From Trichobilharzia szidati (taxonomy: Eukaryota; Platyhelminthes; Trematoda; Strigeidida; Schistosomatidae), in the NCBI GenBank assembly GCA_944472155.2, contig OX235273.1, positions 35,375,204 to 35,439,203 on the forward strand: a stretch of 64,000 nt of DNA, in the 5' to 3' direction. How positions within the stretch are numbered: position 1 is the first letter of the stretch; the number at the start of each line of letters is the position of its first letter. A model generated the notes under the pieces. That model did not search any database, was not told the DNA's origin, and saw only the letters and a list, made by a program, of their open reading frames with translations. A program made the position numbers and the translations under genes. Positions 34,050 to 45,278 of the stretch are shown one piece after another.

Positions 34050-34500
34050 GCACTCATTAAAATCTTCGCATGCTATGCAGCCCGGAGAAATGGGAAAGAG
34101 CTACACCAAAAATAATACAACCGTTCTTTTTTGTATACCCCACGACGCTAAAAGCAGAACTTTCAATGGGATGGATGTTGCGCACCCACCAGCATATAGT
34201 ACTGCTGTCACGTCCAAATCATCGGAATGGTGCTGTGGGTTATTTCCGGTGGGGTGACCCTGTTTATGCTCGAGCGAAATGTATTGAAGGTCGGCCTACG
34301 GTTACACGTGGAACGGTAATTTATGAAGTGGAGAATGAATCATGGATGAGACACAAAAACTAATTATGACGTCCCCTACTTGATACATTTAAACTACCTC
34401 CAGTTGATAAGAAGGCAGTCGACGAACAAGAAGGAATCTCATCCCAGAAGGCGATCCGGTCGCAAGAGATTCCAGACGGTACGATTTCAAGTTGACCGAA
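34050..34500 (+). mobile_element. Gypsy-like LTR retrotransposon fragment (integrase end)
   Basis: The plus-strand ORF 34070-34363 contains 'ELSMGWMLRTH' followed by 'WGDPVYARAKCIEGRPTV' and 'GTVIYEVE'. The order resembles the end of Gypsy integrases, where an 'AEL...GR.LRT' block precedes a 'GD.V' barrel and a 'W.RH' motif. The fragment is short and frameshifted near 34140, so family assignment is tentative. Confidence 0.5.
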
Positions 34501-35208
34501 AGAAGAAGATGTACTAGTTTTATCGTACGCGTTTATTTCCCTTTCTCTGATGAGGGACGTGTTACATAGACCTAATTTTCCTAAAATACCATTTCAGTTT
34601 CACGATCTTTCCTGCTTTGCAGGTCAATCATCGTCACTGACCCGGTGGTCTGGGTTAGATTCTAATTAGCACGCTTGCATGGAAACGGTATAGCAGCCAG
34701 GTCCTGCTACGCCTACTAACGAAGAAGGCCCCAAAGTCCCAGGTTATCTACTTTAACCACCTGGGTTATCGTCCACTTAGGCCAACCGGATCTCACTACG
34801 CACCCTTCTCCGCTGTCCTAAAATACTACATTAATCTTTACACTGTTAGTTGTATTCCCCTCTCTCCACTTGTGACCTTAGAATCCTATTGGCTGTTAAT
34901 AGGAGAGGGCAAAAGCTCTCTATCTCAACGGTAGGTTTTCTCTTATTGTCTTCTTGCATGACAGTTTCAGTGATATCGTATCGTTATTGTTGTTGCTAAT
35001 AGTGATTAGAACGGCAGGCTCGCGAATCAACTAGGTAAGGAATTCGTTTGCGCGAATTACCAAGTGTATTATCAACGGTCAGATCACAGCTAAAGAGAAC
35101 TCAAAAGAACTGGAGGAAATGGAGATGTGCGTTGTTGAAGTTCAATGTTTCCACTCGGAAAATAAGAGTAAAAAAAAACAAAGTATAAAACTGTGTATTG
35201 TTTTTTTT
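34501..35208. other. THADA downstream region, no gene seen
   Basis: Non-coding sequence 3' of the last THADA exon. No clear AATAAA signal close to the stop was identified on the minus strand. Confidence 0.4.
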
Positions 35209-35534
35209 CTAAAAACATTTCATACGACGATTCACAATATACCTGTTTAAGTAAAGAGTAGTCAAGGTATCAGGTTTACAAATGGAAAGATCATAGAGTT
35301 CATTGAGTTTAATTTCATCACAGGAGAATACTTCATCATTGGAAGAATTCATCATGTGAAGCAAACAGTCATGTTGTTTAATATCTACACTTAATTTATT
35401 ATTGTTATCATTATTATTTGCAACAGACGTTGATGATTTTGAAAAGCCACTGAATACAATTCCGATTAACTCCACTGTGTCATACTCTTCTTCGAATGTT
35501 GTCTGTTGAACTATAGGCATATGCGTACATTCAC
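35209..35534 (-). CDS. THADA: THADA-like protein, last exon
   Basis: The acceptor ...tatagagag leaves two bases that complete the codon opened by the previous exon (phase 1), giving 'SKCECTHMPIVQQ'. The exon reads 108 more codons to a stop at 35209. It is hydrophilic and Asn-rich in the middle ('ANNNDNNNK') and ends 'YLNRYIVNRRMKCF'. Similarity to the THADA C-terminus is weak; assignment rests on strand, phase and position. The intron before it is about 9.7 kb. Confidence 0.6.
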
Positions 35535-35829
35535 CTCTCTATATAAAATAATAATGAAAAAGGGACGTAGAGACGTGTTTGATGGTAATCCAATAATATA
35601 ATGGAAAAATCTATGATGCTTATACGCCAAGGATTGTGATAGTAGAGTCTTACAGTTAAGTGATTGTAATTATCTAACCTCACCATATATTATAGACAAT
35701 CCGCAAAATACTCTGCACAACTCATGTAGCTCCTAAACATTCGATCCAGTTTTACTATGCAATAAATAACATTTTCCTTCCCACTGCGAAACGTAAGAAG
35801 CTTCGGGTGAGCTAATTGTTCCAGACGTC

Positions 35830-36235
35830 AGTTCATCTTCCTCGTATTTTTTTTGGATACCCATTGGAACATAGAGCATATATCCAATCCACCCTCTTCT
35901 CTCTAGACCATTTTAGCTGGTTCAAAAATTGCTCATCTGCTTTTATTTATTCCTCATACGATCCCTTACATTTCATCCTCCAACGCAGACCCGGCTCATC
36001 GTTACCCGTTCGAGTTCTACTCGAGAGCTCAATGGTCGCGACCTCAGTGTATGTTCAACCCATCTCCGTATGCTCCGGCACTTTGCTGACCAATGCTTTC
36101 TTGATTAGTTCGTTGGCGAATTTCCTTGTTGGTAATGCTTTCTGGCCCGCCATCTGATCTTCATCTGTATCGAGGCAGCTGTTGATTATCTTCTGAGGAA
36201 AATTAAAGCACCATTTGGAGCATGTAAGAGCTTAT
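35830..36235 (-). mobile_element. RTE-like 3' fragment (family B)
   Basis: It begins 'cccattggaacatagagcat' and continues with 'gttcgagttctactcgagag' and 'ccatctgatcttcatctgta'-like strings shared with 28135 and 44490. Non-coding, inside the last THADA intron. Confidence 0.65.
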
Positions 36236-36404
36236 AACATACACTGTTCTGAATTTCTAGTTTCCCTTGTATTATATATAACATGATTAAGTTATGCGTA
36301 ACAGAAAATCATCCGTCAACACCTCATAATTAGCCGACATCAAAACAAAGTCTGCTTTAAAGTTAATTGAAACTTCAAGTATTGGTTTTGTAGGGATTTT
36401 GTTT

Positions 36405-37010
36405 GATTGCATGGAGGATTTCATCATGAGCTGATATCAGTTAGAGAACCACTGGAAAACCTGGGAGTACTGGACAGCTGTTTCGTCAACCTAGTTTGGG
36501 ACTCTTCAGCAATACACACCCACCGGGGTTTGAACCCAGGGCCTTCTGGTTACAAGGCAAGCTCGTAGACCATTGAACCACTGGGACGCAACCCGATGGC
36601 CCATGAATTTTAACTCCTGCCAATTCACAACATAGCGCGACTATTTCACAATGTCTTCTTCGATGAGCGTCCTGGGGTTCTTGTGCGAAGCCGTGACCAG
36701 CAGGGTACAGCAGGTTAAATATGAGGCAGTAACTCATCGAAGAACACATTGCGAAACGGTTGCGCTATGTTGTGAATTGGCAGAAGTTAAAATTCATGGG
36801 CCATCGGGTTGCGTCCCAGTGGTTCAATGGTCTACGAGCTTGCCTTGTAACCAGAAGGCCCTGGGTTCAAACCCCGGTGGGTGTGTATTGCTGAAGAGTC
36901 CCAAACTAGGTTGACGAAACAGCTGTCTAGTACTCCCAGGTTTCCCAGCGGTTCTCTAACTGATGTCAGCTCATGATGAAATCCTCCATGCAATTAAGTG
37001 AAACCATAAA
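36405..37010. repeat. head-to-head inverted pair of tRNA-like SINEs (family B), pair 1
   Basis: Arms 36405-36665 (-) and 36738-37005 (+) are near-identical reverse complements over about 260 bp, separated by about 75 bp. Each arm has a tRNA-like head facing the centre ('cccagtggttcaatggtcta', B-box 'gggttcaaaccccggtg') and a tail pointing outward ('aactgatgtcagctcatgat'). This is a large palindrome able to form a hairpin. Confidence 0.9.
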
Positions 37011-37239
37011 AACACAAAAACTGAATATCCTCACAATAGTGATAGGTTCCAGGATGGACAGTAGGGGAGAGAGTGTATTATGTTAGCTGCTCACCGATGA
37101 CCATAGATGAGTGTCCTAGCCCTATATCACTGTTATCGACTGAAGAAATTTAGAATCCACGGGTTATTCGATTGCCGAATTCAATATGATCAGTGATATG
37201 ACTTCATAGACTGAAGACTAAAAAGTTTGGAAGGAAAGA

Positions 37240-37590
37240 AAAGCACCTACTAATTGAAAGAAAGGCTACTTTGTCAAGCTAGAAAAGAAGGGCAGCATAG
37301 GCCATTGTGCATATACCAGCATGAAATCATACTCCTGTCCACACCGAGAAAAATATTAATTCATACAATACTAGAAAGACTGCAACAGATGCGAAATTCC
37401 GTCTGGAAAAAGACGGGTTAAGTAGAAGCTAATCATGGCGGATCAAACTTCAACTCTACGCATCAACCATTGAACAGCAGTCAAATCTCTACTTCAACTT
37501 CATCGACTTCGCAACAGAAAACTCAGCGTAGCCTTTGAAGTAAAGGCAAGAGTAACACAAGACTGACCACTAACACTGATGATACTCCTA
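37240..37590 (+). mobile_element. RTE-like RT remnant (family B)
   Basis: In broken plus-strand frames one finds 'SNLYFNFIDFATEN' near 37480 and 'FEVKARVTQD' near 37535, matching the RTE blocks 'SLYINFIDYEKAF' and 'FEVKTGVRQG'. It is followed at once by a different RTE family. Confidence 0.5.
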
Positions 37591-38425
37591 ACTGTAGCGC
37601 CAAATGGATTAATCGCTGACGAAATTTCAGAATGGATACAGAAGGTTTATTTGGCATATGCCAACTTGCGCCATCTATGGCGTAGACGTGATATCCAGCT
37701 GGTCGTCGATCAAAGGATTCGTGTACTGCTCAGCAGTCCGCTCTGTCCTCCTCACTGGCTATGAATGATACATGACCATTGAAAGTGGAAGATACGAAAA
37801 GGCTGTCTGTCTTTGATCATAGGTATCTGCCTCATATCTCCCGTATTAAGTGGTATAATAAGGTGAGCAATATTCAGGTTAGGCATCGGTTGAGTGCTAG
37901 GTAAAGAGGGGAAATCAGTCGACGAGGTTGTGAAGTTACATCGATTGAGTGAGATGGTTAGAACATGTGTTACGCATGTCTAGCCACCGATCGCCTTCAT
38001 TGACGGGCAGTGCGTTAGCCACTGACATAGGGTGGATCAGGTTGCAAAAGAGCTGGTGATGGTCAAGCGAAAACATGGCTTCATCAGTCAACGAAATCCA
38101 CAACAATTAGTTTAAGCCAGCCACGTAGAGCAGTGTAGACTGGTGTCTGGTTGAGGTCCTCAGGATGGTATAAGCCAGGAGCTGGAGACAATAGGTGATA
38201 TGGCTCAAAATCGTTCTCAATGGCTGGCGCAGATGCATTTGCTCTTTGTAATTTCTCATGTCCAATAAAAATTGAGTGTTCTTTCATAATACTCTTCCTT
38301 TTGCTTCACATTCTGTTTATTATCTCTCTTTAGACTATTCTCTTGCTTTGTGTGCTACAAGGAGAGAGTGTGGCAACTCGAACTGCTACACATCTGTGGA
38401 AAGTTCTACGTTGAAACCAATCATT
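37590..38425 (+). mobile_element. RTE-like 3' fragment (family A)
   Basis: 'NGLIADEISEWIQKVYLAYA', 'NLRHLWRRRDIQL' and the 3' UTR pieces around 37920-38250 match the element at 47745-49240. It is frameshifted and 5'-truncated. It lies inside the last THADA intron. Confidence 0.75.
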
Positions 38426-38427
38426 CA

Positions 38428-39465
38428 GTCAATTGTAGTGGACTGGATTATGCGTCACACTGTGCGGAGCGAGAAGACAGGAATACCCTGGACCAACAAG
38501 AGGACTCCAGAAGATCTGGATTTTATTTTTTATTTATTTTTATTTTGGTTTCAGCTTGATGCCACACCGTATTTTCAGTACAAGTATGGCATTTTCAGCA
38601 TGGATATCGGTAGCCCAAATTTCACAGGCCGACCATAGATATCGGGTGTGCGCCGGCAGGGGCTCGAACCTCGGACCATGTGCATGGTCGGCGAGGGTCC
38701 TAACCACTCGCCGACCAGATGATTTACGTTTAATGTCACACAAATTCGAAGAATTGTAGGCAAAAAACGACAAAGTAGCTGAAGAAGCAGAGAAGACAGG
38801 ATTCCAAGTGAACATAGAGAAAAGACGGAGGTGGTAAAAATAACCAACCAATACCGACAAGCACCAATCACTATCAAACGGGAGACATTTGAAAGACATT
38901 CACTTCCTTCACTTATGTGAGCAGCATTATTTCAACTGCAGACAGCACAACTTAGGATGTCGAAACCAGAACCAGAAAGGCAAAACAGACCTTCATCACT
39001 CTGAAGTCGGTTCGCAAATTCTTCTGCATTCAGATTTTCAACACACCAGTGTTAAGTCTTTTTTTGGCGCGTCATGAAAAGCATTTGCAACAGGATACTG
39101 CGGACTTTCGTCTACAGCTGCCTTCTCTTCAAAATGAACATCAGACTGTAGACCAGAAAGAATTACCAACGAGGAGTTCCGGCAACACAACAACCTATTG
39201 TCCCAAAAATATACCGAAGGAAATAAAGACGGTTTAGATGCACAGTGAGAAGACCTCTGAGCGACATGACATACGAAACAGGTCCACGGATTGGAACCCA
39301 AATGGGAAATGATGAGATGGGCGTAGATCCAAGGGTGACATAGTATGCGGAGGAGATAAGAGCATACGGACAGTCGTGGAGCCAGCTAAAGACAGCTGCA
39401 GAACACACCACATAATGGAAATGTGTTGCTGAAGCCCTATTTTCCACTCAGAACACAAGGTAATC
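38428..39465 (+). mobile_element. RTE-like RT fragment (family B), split by a SINE
   Basis: 'IMRHTVRSEKTGIPWTN', 'PEDLDF' at 38460-38525 continues after the SINE as 'ADDLRLMSHKFEEL' near 38705, so the RT F-A-D-D box is interrupted by the insertion. Farther on, '39290-39470' still shows the basic C-terminal region ('DWNPNGK', 'DGRRSKG'). Many stops. Confidence 0.7.
38525..38708 (-). mobile_element. tRNA-derived SINE, family A, 5'-truncated
   Basis: Near-identical to the copy at 32010-32212 except that the outer tRNA-like end is missing after 'cctaaccact'. The A-tail is the T-rich run at 38521-38546. It is inserted in the catalytic box of an older RTE copy. Confidence 0.88.
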
Positions 39466-39856
39466 GTAATATTTATGATAAATAACGATTCGATTGTAAT
39501 TTGATGGGATAATTTGCCTTAAATTTTAAAATCATATAATGTAGTTATTACAAGGAAGCCAGTATGTACTAAGAACAAATTAACCTAAGTTAATAACGAT
39601 ATACACCCTAACAGGATGTCTAAATCCTAGTTTTACTCACCTTAAAGATCCTCTTAGTAACTAACTGTTCTTCAGTGAAATATAGTAAACGCTTGTAAAA
39701 TACCTTTGAGTTAAATTTGAGTAAAAAGTCTATCAACCGAGGTAATAAGACAAACGGCGATTGCAATACACCTGAGAAAATTCGACAAAAAAAAATTTAG
39801 GAAACATAACAACTAAAAATAGCTTTTATCAACCAGAAACATGAATTGAAAACATT
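39466..39856. other. gap without recognised gene
   Basis: AT-rich intronic sequence between RTE and Penelope-like insertions; nothing recognisable. Confidence 0.4.
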
Positions 39857-41365
39857 TAAAACAAGCAACAAAGGTTCATAAAGCAGGATTTAATGAATTC
39901 ATCAAATCTCGGTAGAACTCCTATTCAACTGAATATTTTACATACACGAATATATATACTCTTGAAATTACATTGGGAGATATAAGGCTGATAAGCGAAT
40001 AAAATGCATTGAATAAGCCGTGCAGAAAGACAGGTGAGAATGTTTCCCAGGTCATGTTCAAATAGATAAGGGGAGAGAGAGAGTATGAGAGATCGAAATT
40101 AAGATAAATTGCATTACGCTTCACTTACATCACTTAGATAAACAATTAGACATTTGAGAATATAACAAGAATTGCAGACAGAGTAACATCAATAGTAATA
40201 GTTATAATAACTAATAATAATAGTGTTGAAGTGAGTTAAGATAATGCTACTGATAAAGGATAGTTTCAAATGAATCAAGAATAATAATGATAATAAGAGG
40301 TAGAATAATAAGTAAAACGTATTACCATGGTAGATTCAGACTCAAGACCATCTCCTTTTGTACACAGAAACCTGATTTATAAACTCCAGTTGCACGAGCC
40401 TCTGCGACGGCAAGCATCTTCCTGTGCCTTTGTCTGCTGATAATAGTGAATGACTTAACAGCGTTGATATCATGTCCATAGTCCACAAAATGTTTTGTTA
40501 TTGCGGTTTTTGGCACTTTACACTCAGTTGCTTTCAACCATTTTGGCAAATGCTCCATCATGCGAGTAGACAATCGCCTTTCCGTACGACCTTATGTATT
40601 TGCTTCCACAAACACACTCAAATTGATATACGCAGTTTGAAGTGTCCAGGATTGGAGACTAGTATTTCCCAGACTGTTGAAGCACTCGCTTAGTGGTGTT
40701 AAGGAAAACAAGCTTTGCAGCATAATAAGTTCTCTTGATAGCTTTGTCGAGTCTTCATTTGACTACTTCCTGTACATCATCTCCTTTGAATGGTAAACTG
40801 ATATAGACAGATTTCTTCGGAACTGTTTGGATTGTTTTACAGGGGCTAATTTCTTTAGAGTATTTATTAATGAACTTCTCAGGATATCCATTCTTAGATA
40901 ACATATCCTTCAGAGCTTTTATTTCATGGTCAATAGTACTGTCAGAACAAATTTTCCGTGCTCTATTGAACAGTGTTCTGACTAAGATCTTTTCATGCTG
41001 GATTGGAACAAAGCTCTTGAAATGCATGTACTGTCCTGTCCATGAAGACTTTCTAAATATAGATCTTTCGATTGTGCCATCAGTCATTTTCGCTAGAAAA
41101 AAGTAATGCATTTTATCTTAATTTCGATCTCTCATACTCTCTCTCCCCTTATCTATTTGAACATGACCTGGGAAACATTCTCACCTGTCTTTCTGCACGG
41201 CTTATTCAATGCATTTTATTCGCTTATCAGCCTTATATCTCCCAATGTAATTTCAAGAGTATATATATTCGTGTATGTAAAATATTCAGTTGAATAGGAG
41301 TTCTACCGAGATTTGATGAATTCATTAAATCCTGCTTTATGAACCTTTGTTGCTTGTTTTAGAAA
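39857..41365 (-). mobile_element. Penelope-like element flanked by inverted terminal repeats
   Basis: Arms at about 39857-40118 and 41103-41365 are reverse complements over about 260 bp with very few differences ('aatatatatactcttgaaat' left, its complement right). Between them the minus strand encodes the end of a Penelope-like RT (41111-40755: 'TIERSIFRKSSWTGQYMHF') and a GIY-YIG endonuclease region (about 40660-40322: 'MEHLPKWLKATECKVPKTA', 'VAEARATGVYKSGFCVQKE'). Penelope-like elements are known to carry terminal repeats in either orientation. Most of the RT is missing and a frameshift lies near 40590. Confidence 0.85.
40322..41111 (-). pseudogene. Penelope-like RT end and GIY-YIG endonuclease, broken
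   Basis: The first part (41111-40755) resembles the thumb-linker region of Penelope-like RTs, with 'KSFVPIQHEKILVRTLFNRA' and 'LKDMLSKNGYPEKFINK'. The second part, starting near 40660, shows 'CVYQFECVCGSKYI' (Cys-rich GIY-YIG entry) and then 'STRMMEHLPKWL' after a frameshift. The catalytic RT core is absent, so the copy is 5'-truncated and cannot move by itself. Confidence 0.75.
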
Positions 41366-41575
41366 CAAGAATCATTGTCGGTGTGCAGAAATAAATCACC
41401 AAGATCCAATAAAAGGGCTTTCATATATCAGTCATGAAATAGAATATAAGCAAGCCAAGGAAGGAATGTATAAGTTGTAATGTTGACACAAATCTAGGTT
41501 GAGTTGAGTGAGGGGGCCAGAGAGAAACAACACATGTTAATAAACTCCACATTATTTAACCCAGTATTGATTTTC
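41366..41575. other. short gap, nothing recognised
   Basis: Intronic sequence between the Penelope-like terminal repeat and the SINE. Confidence 0.4.
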
Positions 41576-41579
41576 CGCG

Positions 41580-41805
41580 TTGATTGATTGAACTGAAATG
41601 TTCGACCTTTGTCGACAATATCTAGCGAATGACGCTCTGGCATTTGACACAATGAATACTGAGTTGAAGTCTTAGTGGGAACACCATTACTCACCGGGGA
41701 ATGCAGATACATCCGGATGACGAGTCCCAAATAGGATAGCAAGTGTGCATCTTCCATCCGACTGCTAGTCACCATTCACTACTAAATTACTTCAAATTAC
41801 ATGTT
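41580..41805 (+). mobile_element. Sm-alpha-like SINE with decayed hammerhead
   Basis: Same layout as 27118-27335: decayed tRNA-like head, 'gggaacaccattactcaccg', a hammerhead-like core at 41711-41757 and the tail 'actgctagtcaccattcact'. Stem II 'GTCCC AAAT AGGA' survives, but the GAAA element is changed to 'tagcaa'. The core again has ATGACGAG. Confidence 0.75.
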
Positions 41806-43310
41806 AATTTGTTTGTTACATATATCACAGAATGAGACACTATTATTTGCTGGATGACGATGTTTTCAACACGATTTATTGTTGTATAAAATCATATCGA
41901 CTGTAACTATGAACAATTTCGACAAAATTGATTAGTATACTTCTTTTTCTTTCTTCACATTTTGTGTAAGGAGATTAGGATTTTCCAGATATCTGGGTGT
42001 TGAATCATTCCCTATTGTATACACTTATTCTCAGTTGATTCGATAAACAAAGTTTCCATTGCTTATCTCTTCCTCAAAGGTTCCTTCTTTTATATGAATG
42101 AACTGCTGATAATGATGTTTTTTAACCCCTATTGTTGATGTTGCCATCTTCTCTGTGTTAACCTGTCATAAATATCATCAATATACCACAATATATATTG
42201 AATAAAAAAAGCATTTTATAGACACCGGAGATGATATTAACGCACGTTGTCAAGTGATTTACTGCTGCCAGCAGACAAAGAAACAGAAAGATGTTTGCAT
42301 TTATGGAGGTTTTTGTAAATTAAAGTTAATAAACCAGGTGTCTCGGTGTACAGAAGGAAGTGGTAGTCACTCTGAATCTGCCATAGTAATATCTTTTACT
42401 TATTAACTATCATTATTATTATTATATCCATGAGTATTTTATTCTATCCCTCCGATCGTTATTTTTAATTCACTTAGAACTATCCTTTATCGCTACCACT
42501 ACTTTAAATCGTTCTGGTGTAACTACGGAAGACAAGGAAGGCCAGGCAATAGATCGTTTATTGAGAAAATCAACAGGTATTTATAGATTTTTATGTACAT
42601 TATTATTAGCGTTATTGTTAGCAGAGAAGCAACGTCTTCTGATTGGTTGTTTTCTTGCTGAAGGTTATTTTGTACTGCTTGTGACTGTTTCTCAGAAAGT
42701 TAAGCCATGTATCTGCGAATCGTATTTGCACACGTTAAGTCTGCTGTGATTGGTTGTTGAGTTCCTCAAGGTTAGGCTTGTAATTGATTTTTCTCATGAC
42801 GGGACGTAAATATTGACGTAAATTGTTGTCTACAATTTTGGCTTGCAGACAGCTATCACCACAGTGGTATTATTATAATTATTTTCATTATCAACATTAT
42901 TCATTGTGTATTTCATGATATATTTAAGTTCTTTCTCTGATAAACAGTTGTTTATTTAGCTGACGTAACTTAACCGTAATCCATTATTATCTTAATTGTA
43001 ATCTCTTATAATCCTGTGATAGAGTTACTACGTAAATCCATCATTTCTCACGCATAGTATTATTTATTGTGTGGCCAATTCATCATCTCTTGTTCCACCT
43101 TGGTCTTTATCGGATCGTCAACCAATCAGAATATCTATCGCCAGCCAAAAAGAATAATCCATTTCCACGTCTGTGAGCCAACAGTATTGTGGCAAAGAAA
43201 ATATATAAATATGGTGTGGTGTGGTGTGTTGTTTCCTAATAAATATACACAGTATCTTACATTCACAGGCCAGCTTTTGTCTTTTGATATTTGGGTGGCT
43301 CAGTGGAGAG
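41806..43310. other. intronic stretch, possible solo LTR
   Basis: No host exon is recognised. A segment from about 42519 (TGTAACTACGG) to 43267 (...TTACATTCACA) has TG...CA ends and an AATAAA-like string near its end, as a solo LTR might, but no flanking duplication or second copy was found. Confidence 0.25.
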
Positions 43311-43455
43311 TAAGGTACAACGGATGGATAGGCTTACTAGTCGAGTTGTATTACTGTATCTTTAGTATTCAGCTGAAGAGCTCTATCGCTAATTTGATGA
43401 ATGCATTAAATTCTGTTTCATTAAACTTTGTTGCTTGTTTCAAATTCGTATCAGG
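43310..43455 (+). repeat. solo fragment of Penelope-like terminal repeat
   Basis: The final part ('gatgaatgcattaaattctg', 'aaactttgttgcttgttt') is a diverged version of the outer end of the Penelope-like terminal repeat at 41300-41362. No coding part accompanies it. Confidence 0.6.
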
Positions 43456-43523
43456 AAATATATGTTTCCAATAACAATGACAATATTCTATAGTTTGGTT
43501 TGTAAGGGTTAATTTCGTTTTTA

Positions 43524-44030
43524 CGAGTTGGTCACGGATTGATATCAGTTAGAGAACCATTGAAAACCAGGGAGTACTGGACAGCTGCTGTTTCATCCTA
43601 GTTTGGGAATCATCGGAAGTACGCACCCACTGGGATTCGAACCCAGGACCTTCCGGTTACAAGGACAGCGAGCTCGTATACCATTCAGCCACAGGATGGA
43701 GTTTCCTGGAGTTCTAGTAAGAGGTTGTGACCAATGAGGTCCATCCAGAGGTCACCTGTGACGATGGATGTCCCACCGACGACATTAGTTGGAGTCGCGC
43801 TAAAATCACGAATTGGTAGAAGTTAATTCATGGACTCGCCATTGAGGAGTCGGGTCCCAGTGGCTGAATGGTATACGAGCTTGCCTTGTAACCGGAAGGT
43901 CCTGGGCTGGAATCTTGGTAGTGGGTGCGTACTTCCGATGATTCCCAAACTAGGATGAAACAGCTGTCCAGTACTCCCTGGTTTTCAATGTTTCTGTAAC
44001 TGATATCAATCCATGATCAACTCGTAAAAA
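43524..44030. repeat. head-to-head inverted pair of tRNA-like SINEs (family B), pair 2
   Basis: Arms 43524-43700 (-) and 43855-44030 (+) are reverse complements ('tagtttgggaatcatcggaa' left, its complement right) with a spacer of about 155 bp. The tRNA-like heads face the centre and tails point outward, the same design as at 36405-37010 and 56385-57265. Confidence 0.88.
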
Positions 44031-44489
44031 CAATGATAGTAGTAATAATGTGAACTGTGTGGAGAGGAAGATATGCGACTAATAAATCAACTAATAACCA
44101 CAATGCATCAATCACAGTGAAACAACAAACACGCGAATGTTTAAGATGTTAAGTTTATAGTGAAAGGAGTGAATATGAAACGAGAGATTACTACGGTGGG
44201 ATGGATTACAGCGCAGTTCAGTTCATTGACAGACAATAATAACACATCTGTCGTCAAAAGCAGTGAAATCTAGTCACATACTCCTACTTAGTGTCTTCGA
44301 AAGAAAAGTTTTCACTACTGAATACAGAAATATGTACAGAAAGTGTAATCGTTGCAGTTATATATTAAAATTAATCTGAGAACTTCATGGCGTGGCTTCA
44401 CTATTAACCGATTGAGAAACTACTAGTTAAACTTACTGATTAAGTTAGCCTCAACTTCATTAGTGTATTGTTTCTACTTTACCAAAAGA
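44031..44489. other. gap without recognised gene
   Basis: AT-rich THADA intron sequence with no recognised element. Confidence 0.4.
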
Positions 44490-45010
44490 TAGTCCTTGGG
44501 TTCCTCCAGTGGAGGGACTTCATAGGCCTTCAACACATTGCCATTCTGTCCTGTTCTCTTACCCTCTGACGGCATCAATAAGCTTTCGTATCCTCCACAC
44601 ACGATCGCCTCCATGCCAATCTTCAACCCATACCCAACACTTCGTTTCCTACTCAAGTTTCCAATCGAGTGTGTGGGGCATGATTTCACTCAACTGTCTC
44701 GTCATTGTATAACCAATCCATCTCCATTTTGTTTTGTATATTTTTTGGTTTGCTGGCAGAGTTCCTTGTTATTCATCTTTTCTGGCCATCTGATCTTCAC
44801 TATGGAGCGAAGGGGCACATGTTGAGACTCCGTTTGGTGACACGCGCATAAGGTCTGTGAACTATAAAAAAAGAATCGCTGGCCAACTTGAAGTTAGTGC
44901 TGAAAATCCGAATCTTGTTCCTTATGCTTACTGTAATAGATTTCCACACTGATTTCAGAGTAATGAAGGCCTGTCAAGCTTTTCTGATACTGGCTGGCTT
45001 TAACATCCTC
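44490..45010 (-). mobile_element. RTE-like 3' fragment (family B)
   Basis: Shares 'tttctggccatctgatcttc', 'gaaaatccgaatcttgttcc' and neighbouring strings with the copies at 28135, 51640 and 62615. Non-coding and 5'-truncated. Confidence 0.65.
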
Positions 45011-45278
45011 ATTCATGCCACCGCTTGCAGTTGAAGTGACTCTGTCTATGTATTTTATCTTTAATAGGTAAAAGTCCCAAATTCCATTATCTTCATTTCT
45101 TTGTGCCTCTGTGTAACTTTCACCTATTACTCAATGTGCGGAAAAACGCAGAGCACGACAACCGGGGCATCAATATACAGAATAACTCTGAAACTGTAAA
45201 ATGGTGTCTGATCACATCGTAGATATCATCATCATGAAATGTACAAAATACACACACACACAAAATAAACTAACTCAC

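Noticed and set aside
36486..36914. Two small proteins with identical C-termini on opposite strands
   Set aside because: Both are translations of the inverted SINE arms, including the tRNA-like head.
39985..40020. Hammerhead in the Penelope-like terminal repeat
   Set aside because: 'ctgataagcgaataaaatgc' resembles a hammerhead core, but position 8 is A and no stem II can be drawn.
42519..43267. Confident solo LTR
   Set aside because: It has TG...CA ends only; no flanking duplication and no second copy in the window.
43067..43474. 135-residue plus-strand protein
   Set aside because: The end is Penelope-like terminal-repeat sequence and the rest has no recognisable domain; at most LTR sequence.
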